From: an uncultured Clostridium sp. | GTDB taxonomy: Bacteria; Bacillota; Clostridia; Peptostreptococcales; Peptostreptococcaceae | Direction of reading: 5' to 3' | Assembly (NCBI GenBank): GCA_900539645.1 | Contig: UQCY01000071.1 | Location: 1 to 9,059 of the forward strand | DNA: 9,059 bases | Shown here: positions 1 to 5,716 of the stretch, piece after piece | Position numbering within the stretch: the first letter of the stretch is position 1 | Layout of the letters: each line of letters starts with the position of its first letter | Notes under the pieces: model-generated | What the model was told of the DNA's origin: nothing | Database searches by the model: none | Seen by the model: the letters and a program-made list of their open reading frames with translations, nothing else | Made by a program: the position numbers and the translations under genes

Positions 1-243
1 TTAGAAGCATTTAGTATAGGTGAAAAATTAAAACCTAATATGGCTCTTATACATATAGAAAAGGCGAATCCAGAGATAAGAGGACTTTATCCATATATAA
101 ATCAGAAATTCTTAGTAGATGAATTCCCAGATGTTGAATTTGTAAATAGAGAAGAAGATTTAGGTATAGAAGGACTTAGAAAAGCTAAGCTTTCTTATCA
201 TCCTGTTAGATTTGCTGAAAAATATACAGTTAGAGAAAAATAG
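1..243 (+). CDS. DUF2156 (phosphatidylglycerol lysyltransferase-like) protein, C-terminal part
   Basis: The frame is open from base 1 and ends at the TAG at 241-243, so only the last 80 residues are present; the start lies upstream of the window. The visible part contains ALIHIEKANPEIRGLYPYIN and later EEDLGIEGLRKAKLSYHP. This is the characteristic C-terminal end of DUF2156 proteins, which share the GNAT-like fold of the catalytic half of MprF/LPG synthase. The family label is recognition from memory; a substrate cannot be assigned from this fragment, and these stand-alone cytoplasmic forms should not be assumed to lysylate lipid. The next gene starts 9 nt after the stop, and its ribosome binding site overlaps the stop codon (TAGGAGG). 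The two are therefore almost certainly co-transcribed. Confidence 0.8.
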   Translation, partial: LEAFSIGEKLKPNMALIHIEKANPEIRGLYPYINQKFLVDEFPDVEFVNREEDLGIEGLRKAKLSYHPVRFAEKYTVREK

Positions 244-252
244 GAGGATACA

Positions 253-1455
253 ATGGCTGCCAGAATAGCGACTGATAAAGATTACGATCAGATAAGAAAA
301 ATATGGACATATTGTTTCAATGAAGGTGAAGAAGTAGAAAACTGCTACTTTGAAAATAAGTATAGAGCTGAAAATACGGTTGTTGCCGAGTTAGATGGAG
401 ATGTAGTTGCATCAATTCATTTGAACCAGCATACTATAAAGCTTGGTAATAAAGAAGAAAATGTATCCTATGTTGTAGGTGTATCTACATTACCAGAGGC
501 TAGGGGCAAGGGGATGATGAAGTCTTTGATGAATTTATCATTCGAAGAGATGTACAACAGAGGACAAAATGTTTCTATACTTATGCCGATAGATTTTAGG
601 CTTTATAGAAGATTTGGATTTGAAAATTGCTACGATATGATTGAGCACAGAATAAATATAGAGGATTTATCAGCTTTTAGAATAGAAAGAGATTTTAAAA
701 GGGCAAAAGAATCGGATATAGATAATCTTATAGATATTTATAATAAATCTAATAGAAGATTAAATGGATATACTGTAAGAGGTAAGCAGAGATATGAGAA
801 TATGTTTAAAGAAGTAGCAGCAGATGGAGGACATATTTATATTTGTTCTGATAATGGTGTTTACGACGGATATGTTATTTATGCTATTAATGAAGGAAAA
901 TTCTTTGTTAGAGAAGTGTACTTTAGTAATACAAATGCATTAAAGTCTATTTTAGCATTTATCTACAACCACAATACACAGTGTGATAAGGTTGTTATCA
1001 TGGAAGACGTTAGAAATACGATAGGTAATACATTGAAAAATCCTAAGACATCGGAATCACTTTTAAAACCATTTATGATGGGAAGAGTTGTAAATATGGA
1101 TGGATGTTTTATAAATATGGCAGACTATCTTGAATGTGTTTACAATTACTTAGAAAAATTAGATGGCGATTTTGAAAGTGTAGTGATATCTGTAAAAGAC
1201 AAGTATATACCACAGAATACAGCAAATTATTGTTTAAAATTTAGAGATAATGATTATAGTTTTGAAAAGCTAGAATATAATGAGGAAAATGCCGATTTAG
1301 TTTTAGATATAAATCAGATATCTCAGCTGATATTTGGATATAAAGATATAGATGATGTTTTAGATTTATACGACAAGGAAATAAACGAAAAAAAATTAGA
1401 TATACTTAGAAAAGTATTTGTTAAAAAGAGAAATCACATAAATGAATACGACTAA
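253..1455 (+). CDS. Eis-like GNAT N-acetyltransferase with SCP2-like C-terminal domain
   Basis: A 400-residue protein of the length and build of the Eis family, which transfers acetyl from acetyl-CoA to amines. The N-terminal GNAT domain is about residues 1-140. Its acetyl-CoA loop is RGKGM at 84-88, after the strand VGVSTLPEA, and the usual YRRFGFE signature lies at 118-124. Tyr118 is the likely counterpart of the general-acid tyrosine of Eis (inference). A second GNAT-like region begins near residue 148 (FKRAKESDIDNLIDIY). Residues from about 297 to 400 look like the sterol-carrier-like tail, with ADLVLDINQISQLIFG typical of it. In Eis the C-terminal carboxylate takes part in catalysis; here the chain ends in Tyr-Asp. 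The start ATG has AGGAGG at 243-248. The gene follows the DUF2156 gene closely and is closed by a terminator. Substrate is unknown; aminoglycoside acetylation is possible but not implied. Confidence 0.88.
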   Translation: MAARIATDKDYDQIRKIWTYCFNEGEEVENCYFENKYRAENTVVAELDGDVVASIHLNQHTIKLGNKEENVSYVVGVSTLPEARGKGMMKSLMNLSFEEMYNRGQNVSILMPIDFRLYRRFGFENCYDMIEHRINIEDLSAFRIERDFKRAKESDIDNLIDIYNKSNRRLNGYTVRGKQRYENMFKEVAADGGHIYICSDNGVYDGYVIYAINEGKFFVREVYFSNTNALKSILAFIYNHNTQCDKVVIMEDVRNTIGNTLKNPKTSESLLKPFMMGRVVNMDGCFINMADYLECVYNYLEKLDGDFESVVISVKDKYIPQNTANYCLKFRDNDYSFEKLEYNEENADLVLDINQISQLIFGYKDIDDVLDLYDKEINEKKLDILRKVFVKKRNHINEYD

Positions 1456-1456
1456 T

Positions 1457-1506
1457 AAAAATGGGCTATTGCATCAGTAATTATTGATGAAGTAGCCCAT
1501 TTTTTT
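1457..1506. terminator. Bidirectional terminator between the acetyltransferase gene and bioY
   Basis: ATGGGCTA at 1461-1468 pairs with TAGCCCAT at 1493-1500, and CATCA/TGATG (1472-1476, 1485-1489) can extend the hairpin inside. A run of T follows at 1501-1506 on the + strand. A run of A at 1457-1461 gives the T run on the - strand. The hairpin sits between the convergent stops at 1455 and 1525, so it can end both transcripts. Confidence 0.88.
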
Positions 1507-1524
1507 ATATTATCAATTGAATTT

Positions 1525-2070
1525 TTAGCAAGTTGCTGTATTTAGTTTTGAGATTGCAGATATTTTGCTTCCTATAAGATATGCAGCGACAAGTTTGATT
1601 AAGTCTGGGATTATAAATGGTATTACACACATTCCAAGAGTTGCTCCAAGTCCAATTGCTCCATTAGCGGCAGAGAATACTTTCATAAACCAAATTGTTC
1701 CAAGTGCATAACATGCTACAAGACCTATTATTGCAGAAATTATGAATGATACTTTATTTTTCCCAAAGAATTTTTCAAATCCCCACATTATTAGTGCAGT
1801 AGCTAAAAATCCTAGCAAATACCCTCCTGTTGGACCTGTTATTGCAGCAAAACCACTTTTAAATCCAGCAAATACTGGTAGACCTATTGCACCAAGTGCT
1901 AGATATATTAGAAATGATATTGTTCCAAGTTTACCTCCAAGCACTGAAATTGCTAAGTATATTCCAAATGTTTGTAGAGTAAATGGTACTGCAGTTGGAA
2001 TAGAAATCCAAGAGCAAATTGCGATTATAACCGCACAAAGTGCTACGTATACTAATTCTTTTGTTTTCAT
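1525..2070 (-). CDS. bioY: Biotin transporter BioY (ECF S component)
   Basis: A 181-residue, very hydrophobic membrane protein, full length for BioY, the substrate-binding component that captures biotin for an energy-coupling-factor transporter. Family signatures are VPFTLQTF at 28-35, GLPVFAG at 63-69, GPTGGYLLGF at 79-88 and CVIPFIIPDLIKL at 148-160. About six hydrophobic segments can be traced (near 8-25, 36-48, 50-66, 82-97, 108-130, 145-168). No ATPase or EcfT gene is adjacent. The protein would therefore rely on the shared housekeeping EcfA/A'/T module encoded elsewhere, the usual arrangement in Firmicutes (inference). The start ATG is preceded on the minus strand by AGAGGT at 2078-2083. 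It is a single-gene unit with its own promoter and a probable BirA site, divergent from comEC and convergent with the acetyltransferase gene. Confidence 0.95.
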   Translation of the reverse strand: MKTKELVYVALCAVIIAICSWISIPTAVPFTLQTFGIYLAISVLGGKLGTISFLIYLALGAIGLPVFAGFKSGFAAITGPTGGYLLGFLATALIMWGFEKFFGKNKVSFIISAIIGLVACYALGTIWFMKVFSAANGAIGLGATLGMCVIPFIIPDLIKLVAAYLIGSKISAISKLNTATC

Positions 2071-2164
2071 AAATAATACCTCTTTTCTTTTTAATTTTTG
2101 TGTTTTGATATAAAATTTATAAATCCTTTTGCTTTATGATCATAGTATGAGATTTATGTTTACT

Positions 2165-2193
2165 AGAATAAATTAAAATTGGATAAATGTCAA
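2165..2193 (-). promoter_or_regulatory. Sigma-A type promoter of bioY
   Basis: Reading the minus strand, TTGACA (2188-2193, exact consensus) is followed after 17 nt by TATTCT (2165-2170, four of six). Transcription should begin near 2158, giving an untranslated leader of about 88 nt. The leader carries a perfect 10-bp palindrome TATGATCATA at 2135-2144 but no riboswitch I recognise. Confidence 0.65.
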
Positions 2194-2218
2194 CTATATA
2201 TGCACAATAAGTTTACCT
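2187..2218 (-). promoter_or_regulatory. Candidate BirA (biotin repressor) operator
   Basis: On the minus strand AGGTAAACT (2210-2218) and AGTTGACAT (2187-2195) form an imperfect dyad separated by 14 nt. This resembles the BirA box pattern TTGTWAACC-N14..16-GGTTWACAA in core and spacing, though the outer two positions of each arm differ. The right arm overlaps the -35 hexamer of the bioY promoter, where a bound repressor would block polymerase. The match to the BirA consensus is from memory and imperfect. Confidence 0.45.
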
Positions 2219-2239
2219 AAATGCAAAAGTAAACTTATT
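2206..2239. repeat. Perfect 11-bp inverted repeat upstream of bioY -35
   Basis: AATAAGTTTAC (2206-2216) is exactly inverted as GTAAACTTATT (2229-2239), with a 12-nt spacer. Its bioY-proximal arm is the same sequence that forms one half of the candidate BirA box. GTTTAC/GTAAAC half-sites thus recur at 2158-2163, 2211-2216 and 2229-2234, with GTCAAC at 2189-2194. It could be a second operator or a binding site for a dimer upstream of the promoter. The + strand has T-rich sequence after the right arm, so a weak terminator is also conceivable. Confidence 0.6.
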
Positions 2240-2391
2240 ATTTTATTTTTGGGTTACGCTAGATTTTTTATTGTTATCTTAAAAAAATAATGTATTTATT
2301 TAAATTATATAAATAATTAAAAAAATTTTATGAATATATTTTTGAAAACTGTCAAATATAAAAGTAGAAAGTAATGAGAGGTGGTTGACAT
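2240..2391 (+). other. AT-rich leader region of comEC, no gene
   Basis: This is the comEC-proximal half of the 321-nt gap between divergent bioY and comEC. It is extremely A/T rich with runs of A and T. The only confident element is the comEC ribosome binding site AGAGGTGG at 2377-2384. A TTGAAA at 2342-2347 with TAGAAA 17 nt later (2365-2370) is the best + strand promoter guess, but four of six at the -10 in such AT-rich DNA is weak. No RNA gene or open frame with a start signal is seen. Confidence 0.4.
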
Positions 2392-3711
2392 ATGGAGAAG
2401 AGTAGAAATTTATTTGAGAGATTGAGGGTATTTTTTATTAGAAGGCCATCTGTTATTTTATTTCTTTGTATATTTATAATTGCTATATTATCTACCAAAG
2501 GAGAATTAGTAGACAAAGTAGAAGCAAATCAGATTGTTTCTATTAAAGGTACAGTTATTTCTGAAGCGAAAAAGGATAGGTATACTCAATATAGAATAGG
2601 AGAGTGCTTGGTAAATGATTATTCTAATAAAGCTGATTTAGATGTTGGGGATGTTGTAGAGGTTAAGGGAAAGTCGAAGCTTTTAGGGGAAATGAAATTC
2701 GATGATTTCAATTATGGTAGGTATTTAAAAAGTACTGGAATAGAGGTTTACTGTATAATGAGTGATTGTAAGAAAGTTGGTATTAGTAAACCATATAAAT
2801 TAATTGGAAAAATTAGAGAGTACATAAAAGATACAAATGCCTATTTGTATAAAGATAAGTCTGATTTTATTAATTCTATGCTCTTAGGAGATAAGGATCT
2901 TATGAGTGATGAGGATAAGAGGATGTTTTCGAGGACTGGTGTAAGCCATATTATAGCTGTTTCTGGGCTTCATGTAGGTATATTATGTACTTTGGCTGGA
3001 TTTATGGGGAGAAGGATAAACATCGCTTTTAATATGGTAGTTGTAAATATAGTACTATTTATATACTTTTATATAGCAGGTGGAAGTACATCTATTGGAA
3101 GAGCAGTTGTATCTTCTGTATTTGCTGATATATGCTTTGTGTTGGATAGGAAGAGATATGGAATTAGTACACTTTCTATAATTGCTTCTGTGATGATATT
3201 TTTAAATCCATTTGTAATATACAACACAGGATTTCAACTAAGTTTTTTAGCTACTTTTTCTATAGTTTACTTTTATCCAATTATAAATAAAAGGATAAAA
3301 TTTTCAGCTGCATCGGTAACTATAGCTGCAAATATAATGACTTTACCCATAATTGTGTATAGTTTTGATGGGATTTCTATATTATCAGTTATAAGTAATG
3401 TATTAGCAGTACCATTTGTAGCTTTTGTTGTCTATATAGATGTTGCAAGTATATTTTTATTTGAAATTTTTCCGTTTATCGCAAGCATTGTAGCAGGATT
3501 AAATTCTGTAATTATAACGATAATTTATTTTATCTTAGAAAAAGTTGATGAAATATGGTTTTCATACATACAATTTACTCAATTAGACTTTAGTTTTCTT
3601 GTGATTTATTATATAATAATTAGTCTAGGCATAATTTATTATGAAATCAAAGTCGTAGAGGAGCAAAGAAATGGATTACAAGGATATTATCGGAGGAATG
3701 AAACAGAATAA
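2392..3711 (+). CDS. comEC: ComEC/Rec2-family competence channel protein, short form
   Basis: This polytopic membrane protein belongs to the family that forms the inner-membrane channel for single-stranded DNA during natural transformation. Residues 18-35 are a first membrane segment. Residues about 45-125 form the OB-like extracellular domain (DUF4131 type), with VGDVVEVKG at 85-93 and FNYGRYLKSTGI at 106-117. The Competence domain follows with LLGDK (164-168), the hallmark VSGLHVG (190-196), NPFVIYNTGFQLSFLATFS (272-290) and several membrane helices to about residue 418. At 439 residues it is far shorter than the roughly 770-residue B. subtilis protein and ends without the metallo-beta-lactamase-like domain. 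I see no frameshift: it simply ends in a charged tail that overlaps holA. The ATG is set by AGAGGTGG at 2377-2384. Other com genes are not in the window. Confidence 0.9.
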   Translation: MEKSRNLFERLRVFFIRRPSVILFLCIFIIAILSTKGELVDKVEANQIVSIKGTVISEAKKDRYTQYRIGECLVNDYSNKADLDVGDVVEVKGKSKLLGEMKFDDFNYGRYLKSTGIEVYCIMSDCKKVGISKPYKLIGKIREYIKDTNAYLYKDKSDFINSMLLGDKDLMSDEDKRMFSRTGVSHIIAVSGLHVGILCTLAGFMGRRINIAFNMVVVNIVLFIYFYIAGGSTSIGRAVVSSVFADICFVLDRKRYGISTLSIIASVMIFLNPFVIYNTGFQLSFLATFSIVYFYPIINKRIKFSAASVTIAANIMTLPIIVYSFDGISILSVISNVLAVPFVAFVVYIDVASIFLFEIFPFIASIVAGLNSVIITIIYFILEKVDEIWFSYIQFTQLDFSFLVIYYIIISLGIIYYEIKVVEEQRNGLQGYYRRNETE

Positions 3712-4702
3712 TTTTGAGAGAGTGTATCTTTTCTATGGAAAAGAGTATTATCTTATAGAAAATTCAATAAAAATGTTAAAGTCTGGATTAAATGAAAGTA
3801 TGCTTGATTTCAACTTTGATGTTATAGATGGAAAAGAAGTACAGTTAGATCAGCTTCTTAGTTCAATAGAAACATTTCCATTTATGGACGAGAGAAAAGT
3901 TGTAATAGTTAAGGACTTTGAACTTTTTAATGGAAATAAGAAGAATTTTACAGATGCAGATGAAAAATACTTTATCGAAAGACTAGATAATATACCGGAC
4001 ACTACTGTACTAGTATTCATAGTTTATGGAGATATAGATAAGAGAAAGTCTATATACAAGAAGGTAAACAAGGTTGGTACTGTATGTGAATGTAAGAAAT
4101 TAGATGGAATGGATCTTTTTAAATGGGTAAAAAGAGAATTCTCTAGACTTGATGTAAATGCGGAAAATGCTACAATAGCCTACTTTATAGAGCAACTTGG
4201 ATATAGAGATAAAAACAGCGACATGACTCTAACAGATGTAAAAAATGAAATATTTAAAATGGGTTCTTACGCTGGAGCTGGAAATAACCTTACAAATGAA
4301 ATAGTAGACAAACTTTCTCCTAGAAAAGTTGAAAACAATGTATTTAGAATGATAGATAATATAGGAATGAAAAATGCGTCTGTTGCTATGAAAATATTCA
4401 AAGACATGGTATTCGACGGGGAGCCTGTACTAAGAATAATGAGCTTAATATCTAGACAGTTTAGAATAATACTAAAAGTTAAAGATATGCAAAAAGAAAA
4501 CATGAAATTCAAAGAAATGGCATCTACACTAGGCCTACAAGAATTCGTTGTAAAAAATGCAGCTAAACAGGGAACGAATTTCTCTGATGACAAACTAACA
4601 GAAATAATGAACTACATACTAGAAAGCGAATACAGAATAAAAAATGGACTAATCGGTGACGAAGCAGCCATAGAAATACTAATAGGAAAATACTGCAAAT
4701 AA
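3671..4702 (+). CDS. holA: DNA polymerase III subunit delta
   Basis: The 343-residue delta subunit of the clamp loader, which opens the beta sliding clamp so it can be placed on primed DNA. The N-terminal AAA+-like domain begins with VYLFYGKEYYLIENSI (18-33). It includes the conserved ETFPFMDERKVVIVKD (67-82) and, as usual for delta, has no Walker A motif. The C-terminal collar region includes NNVFRMIDNIG and the later GEPVLRIMSLISRQFR segment. Length is normal. The ATG has AGAGGAG at 3657-3663, inside the end of comEC, and the first 41 nt overlap the comEC frame. Translation of the two is therefore probably coupled. The comEC-holA-rpsT order is the conserved Firmicutes arrangement, which supports the assignment. 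Confidence 0.95.
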   Translation: MDYKDIIGGMKQNNFERVYLFYGKEYYLIENSIKMLKSGLNESMLDFNFDVIDGKEVQLDQLLSSIETFPFMDERKVVIVKDFELFNGNKKNFTDADEKYFIERLDNIPDTTVLVFIVYGDIDKRKSIYKKVNKVGTVCECKKLDGMDLFKWVKREFSRLDVNAENATIAYFIEQLGYRDKNSDMTLTDVKNEIFKMGSYAGAGNNLTNEIVDKLSPRKVENNVFRMIDNIGMKNASVAMKIFKDMVFDGEPVLRIMSLISRQFRIILKVKDMQKENMKFKEMASTLGLQEFVVKNAAKQGTNFSDDKLTEIMNYILESEYRIKNGLIGDEAAIEILIGKYCK

Positions 4703-4713
4703 GCAATGTGGCT

Positions 4714-4821
4714 AGAGAGTAACTGCTCTGCGCTCCAGGCTTCAGCGCCCCATAATTCTTGTAACACATTTCAAGGTATGGGGCGCTTGCAGTATTGTCG
4801 CAAAATAGCAGTTACATCTCT
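4714..4821. repeat. Large two-stem hairpin downstream of holA (hairpin A)
   Basis: The outer stem is GTAACTGCT (4719-4727) with AGCAGTTAC (4807-4815), continued by AGAGA (4714-4718) with TCTCT (4817-4821) past a single bulged A. The inner stem is AGCGCCCCATA (4744-4754) with TATGGGGCGCT (4777-4787), 11 bp perfect. Its 22-nt loop can close further through CTTG/CAAG (4758-4761, 4772-4775). It is GC-rich against an AT-rich background. No T run follows on + (the sequence continues CTCTTACCACGC), so it is not a simple terminator. It may be RNA structure in the holA 3' untranslated region or a palindromic DNA element. Confidence 0.75.
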
Positions 4822-4943
4822 TACCACGCAGTTTATAAAACTGATTCGAAATAAGTTAATATATATTTATAAAAATAAAAAAGGTAGTTTTGGATATTTT
4901 TGCAACGACAAGTTAGTTTTAAAAATAAGGGAAAATTTAACTG

Positions 4944-5018
4944 AAAAAGGGTATATATTGAATTTGAGCGACAATGCAACTTGATTGCCTGGAGCAAAAT
5001 TCAATATATACCCTTTTT
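4944..5018. terminator. Long perfect hairpin, bidirectional terminator (hairpin B)
   Basis: Bases 4944-4965 are the exact reverse complement of 4997-5018, a 22-bp perfect stem that begins AAAAAGGGTATATATTG. The 31-nt loop spans 4966-4996. The arms start with five A and end with five T, so intrinsic termination can work in both directions. It would close the comEC-holA transcript and back up the rpsT terminator that lies just beyond. The perfect stem and large informative loop are more than a terminator needs. Confidence 0.72.
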
Positions 5019-5036
5019 GTGCTAAATTTGGGCAAT

Positions 5037-5065
5037 AAAAAAACCCCCTTTAGCGAACAGGGGGT
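5037..5065 (-). terminator. rpsT terminator
   Basis: ACCCCCT (5043-5049) pairs with AGGGGGT (5059-5065) around a 9-nt loop. On the minus strand the stem is followed by seven T (the A run at 5037-5043). It begins 25 nt after the rpsT stop codon. No T run follows on the + strand, so it acts for rpsT only. Confidence 0.9.
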
Positions 5066-5090
5066 CATATATGTCATATTAAACTGGTAA

Positions 5091-5357
5091 TTAAGCGTTC
5101 ATACCGTTTAATTTCTGAGCTAATTTAGCTACTTTTCTTGATGCAGCGTTTTTATGTATAGTTCCTTTAGAAGCTACCTGATATATTCTTTTCTGTGCGT
5201 ACTGGAATCTAGCTTTAGCTTCTTCAACGTTTCCTGCTGCAACTGCTTCATCGAATCTTCTTATAGCTGTTTTAACCTGAGATTTTCTTACTCTGTTTAA
5301 AGCAGTTTTCTTTTCTATAACACTTATTCTTTTTTTAGCTGATTTTATGTTTGCCAT
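5091..5357 (-). CDS. rpsT: 30S ribosomal protein S20
   Basis: An 88-residue, lysine/arginine-rich helical protein that binds 16S rRNA early in 30S assembly. It begins MANIKSAKKRISVIEKKTA and contains GTIHKNAASRKVAKLAQKLN near the end, both typical of bacterial S20, and it is full length. The start is the ATG whose complement is at 5355-5357. A strong GGGAGGTG ribosome binding site lies at 5364-5371 on the minus strand. A longer in-frame reading from 5408 would add 17 residues unlike S20 and read through this site, so it is rejected. The gene is a single unit with its own promoter and terminator. It is convergent with holA and divergent from lepA, as in other Firmicutes. Confidence 0.97.
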   Translation of the reverse strand: MANIKSAKKRISVIEKKTALNRVRKSQVKTAIRRFDEAVAAGNVEEAKARFQYAQKRIYQVASKGTIHKNAASRKVAKLAQKLNGMNA

Positions 5358-5413
5358 TCTATTCACCTCCCACAATAACTTTATTAAATAATCACTCATC
5401 GTCAACATATTAG

Positions 5414-5442
5414 ATTTTAACAGAATTATAAATAAAAATCAA
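5414..5442 (-). promoter_or_regulatory. Promoter of rpsT
   Basis: On the minus strand TTGATT (5437-5442) is separated by 17 nt from TAAAAT (5414-5419). The -10 is preceded by TG one base away (5421-5422), an extended -10. Predicted start near 5407 gives a leader of about 50 nt, too short for an elaborate autoregulatory structure. Confidence 0.68.
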
Positions 5443-5653
5443 GGAAAAATATTTATTTATTTTATATATTTTTGACAACCTGATTTGGTTATAATTTTGC
5501 TCTGCTAAAATACAGTCAATTATAAATTATACTAGGAGAGTACAAAAAAATCAATTAAAAAAACAAAAAACTAGAAAAAATATTTGTCACTTCTTTATTG
5601 AACAATGACTTTTTTATTTACATAAAGCAAGAGATAAAGTAAAATAATAGGTA
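5443..5653. other. AT-rich intergenic stretch, no gene; where gpr/spoIIP lie in sporulating relatives
   Basis: This is the middle of the 395-nt gap between divergent rpsT and lepA. It is dominated by A and T tracts, including a long A-rich run at about 5542-5583. I find no frame with a start signal, no RNA gene and no remnant that I can read as gpr or spoIIP. Possible weak promoter boxes are TTGAAC (5598-5603) with CATAAA (5621-5626), 17 nt apart, reading toward lepA. Confidence 0.5.
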
Positions 5654-5662
5654 TGATATAAA
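5654..5662 (+). promoter_or_regulatory. Candidate extended -10 promoter of lepA
   Basis: TG-A-TATAAA at 5654-5662 fits an extended -10 element. The position where a -35 would lie (about 5634-5639) has no recognisable match, so the call depends on the extended -10 alone. Start near 5669 would give a leader of about 84 nt. Confidence 0.4.
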
Positions 5663-5716
5663 AGCGTAACTGCGCTCATAAACGGAAAAAATGAATTTAG
5701 CGTAATAAATCGCTTT
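5661..5716 (+). repeat. Repeated small hairpins in the lepA leader
   Basis: AGCGTAA occurs at 5663-5669 and again at 5699-5705, each followed by CGCT (5673-5676 and 5711-5714), so each copy can form a short 4-bp hairpin. Alternatively AAAGCG (5661-5666) can pair with CGCTTT (5711-5716) over the whole stretch, making two mutually exclusive folds. Stems are short, so function is uncertain. Confidence 0.35.

Larger units (their letters stand above)
4714..5018. other. Composite structured intergenic element with mutually complementary hairpin loops
   Basis: Hairpin A (4714-4821) and hairpin B (4944-5018) flank an AT-rich middle. Single-stranded parts of A are complementary to the loop of B. GCTCCAGGC (4732-4740) pairs with GCCTGGAGC (4987-4995). 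TTGC plus ATTGTCGC (4787-4790 and 4794-4801, three bases bulged) pairs with GCGACAATGCAA (4968-4979). These pairings nest correctly with each other but are incompatible with simple nesting of A and B, so they would give a pseudoknot or a switch. Read as DNA, they are inverted ends GCTCCAGGC..TTGC..ATTGTCGC of a 264-bp unit, the left copy interrupted by the GC-rich inner hairpin. The middle also holds small hairpins at 4829-4843 (CAGTTT/AAACTG) and 4911-4942. I recognise no named RNA or element family. It is not protein coding in any convincing way. Confidence 0.55.

Noticed and set aside
1742..2113. Open frame on + opposite bioY
   Set aside because: It is antisense to a clearly recognised gene and has no start signal or recognisable product.
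2333..2355. TTGACA-N17-CATAAA on the minus strand near comEC
   Set aside because: It would produce a long leader through the bioY promoter region; in AT-rich DNA a four-of-six -10 is expected by chance, and a better bioY promoter exists at 2165-2193.
4267..4593. Open frame on - opposite holA
   Set aside because: Shadow of holA; serine/phenylalanine/leucine-rich composition typical of antisense reading of an AT-rich gene.
4706..4984. Open frame of 92 codons on + between holA and rpsT
   Set aside because: No ribosome binding site before the ATG, the frame runs through both hairpins and ends in the loop of the terminator, and the composition does not look like a protein.
4714..5018. Known structured RNAs (SRP RNA, 6S RNA, RNase P RNA, tmRNA, T-box, retron msr-msd)
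   Set aside because: None of the conserved core sequences I know for these is present, there is no adjacent reverse transcriptase, and no gene lies downstream in the right orientation for a cis riboswitch.
5091..5408. rpsT read from an upstream in-frame ATG (105 residues)
   Set aside because: The extra residues do not match S20, the upstream start would lie at or before the predicted transcription start, and the strong GGGAGGTG site at 5364-5371 fixes the start at 5357.
5472..5495. TTGACA followed by TATAAT upstream of lepA
   Set aside because: Both hexamers are exact, but only 12 nt separate them, too few for a normal sigma-A promoter, and there is no proper extended -10.
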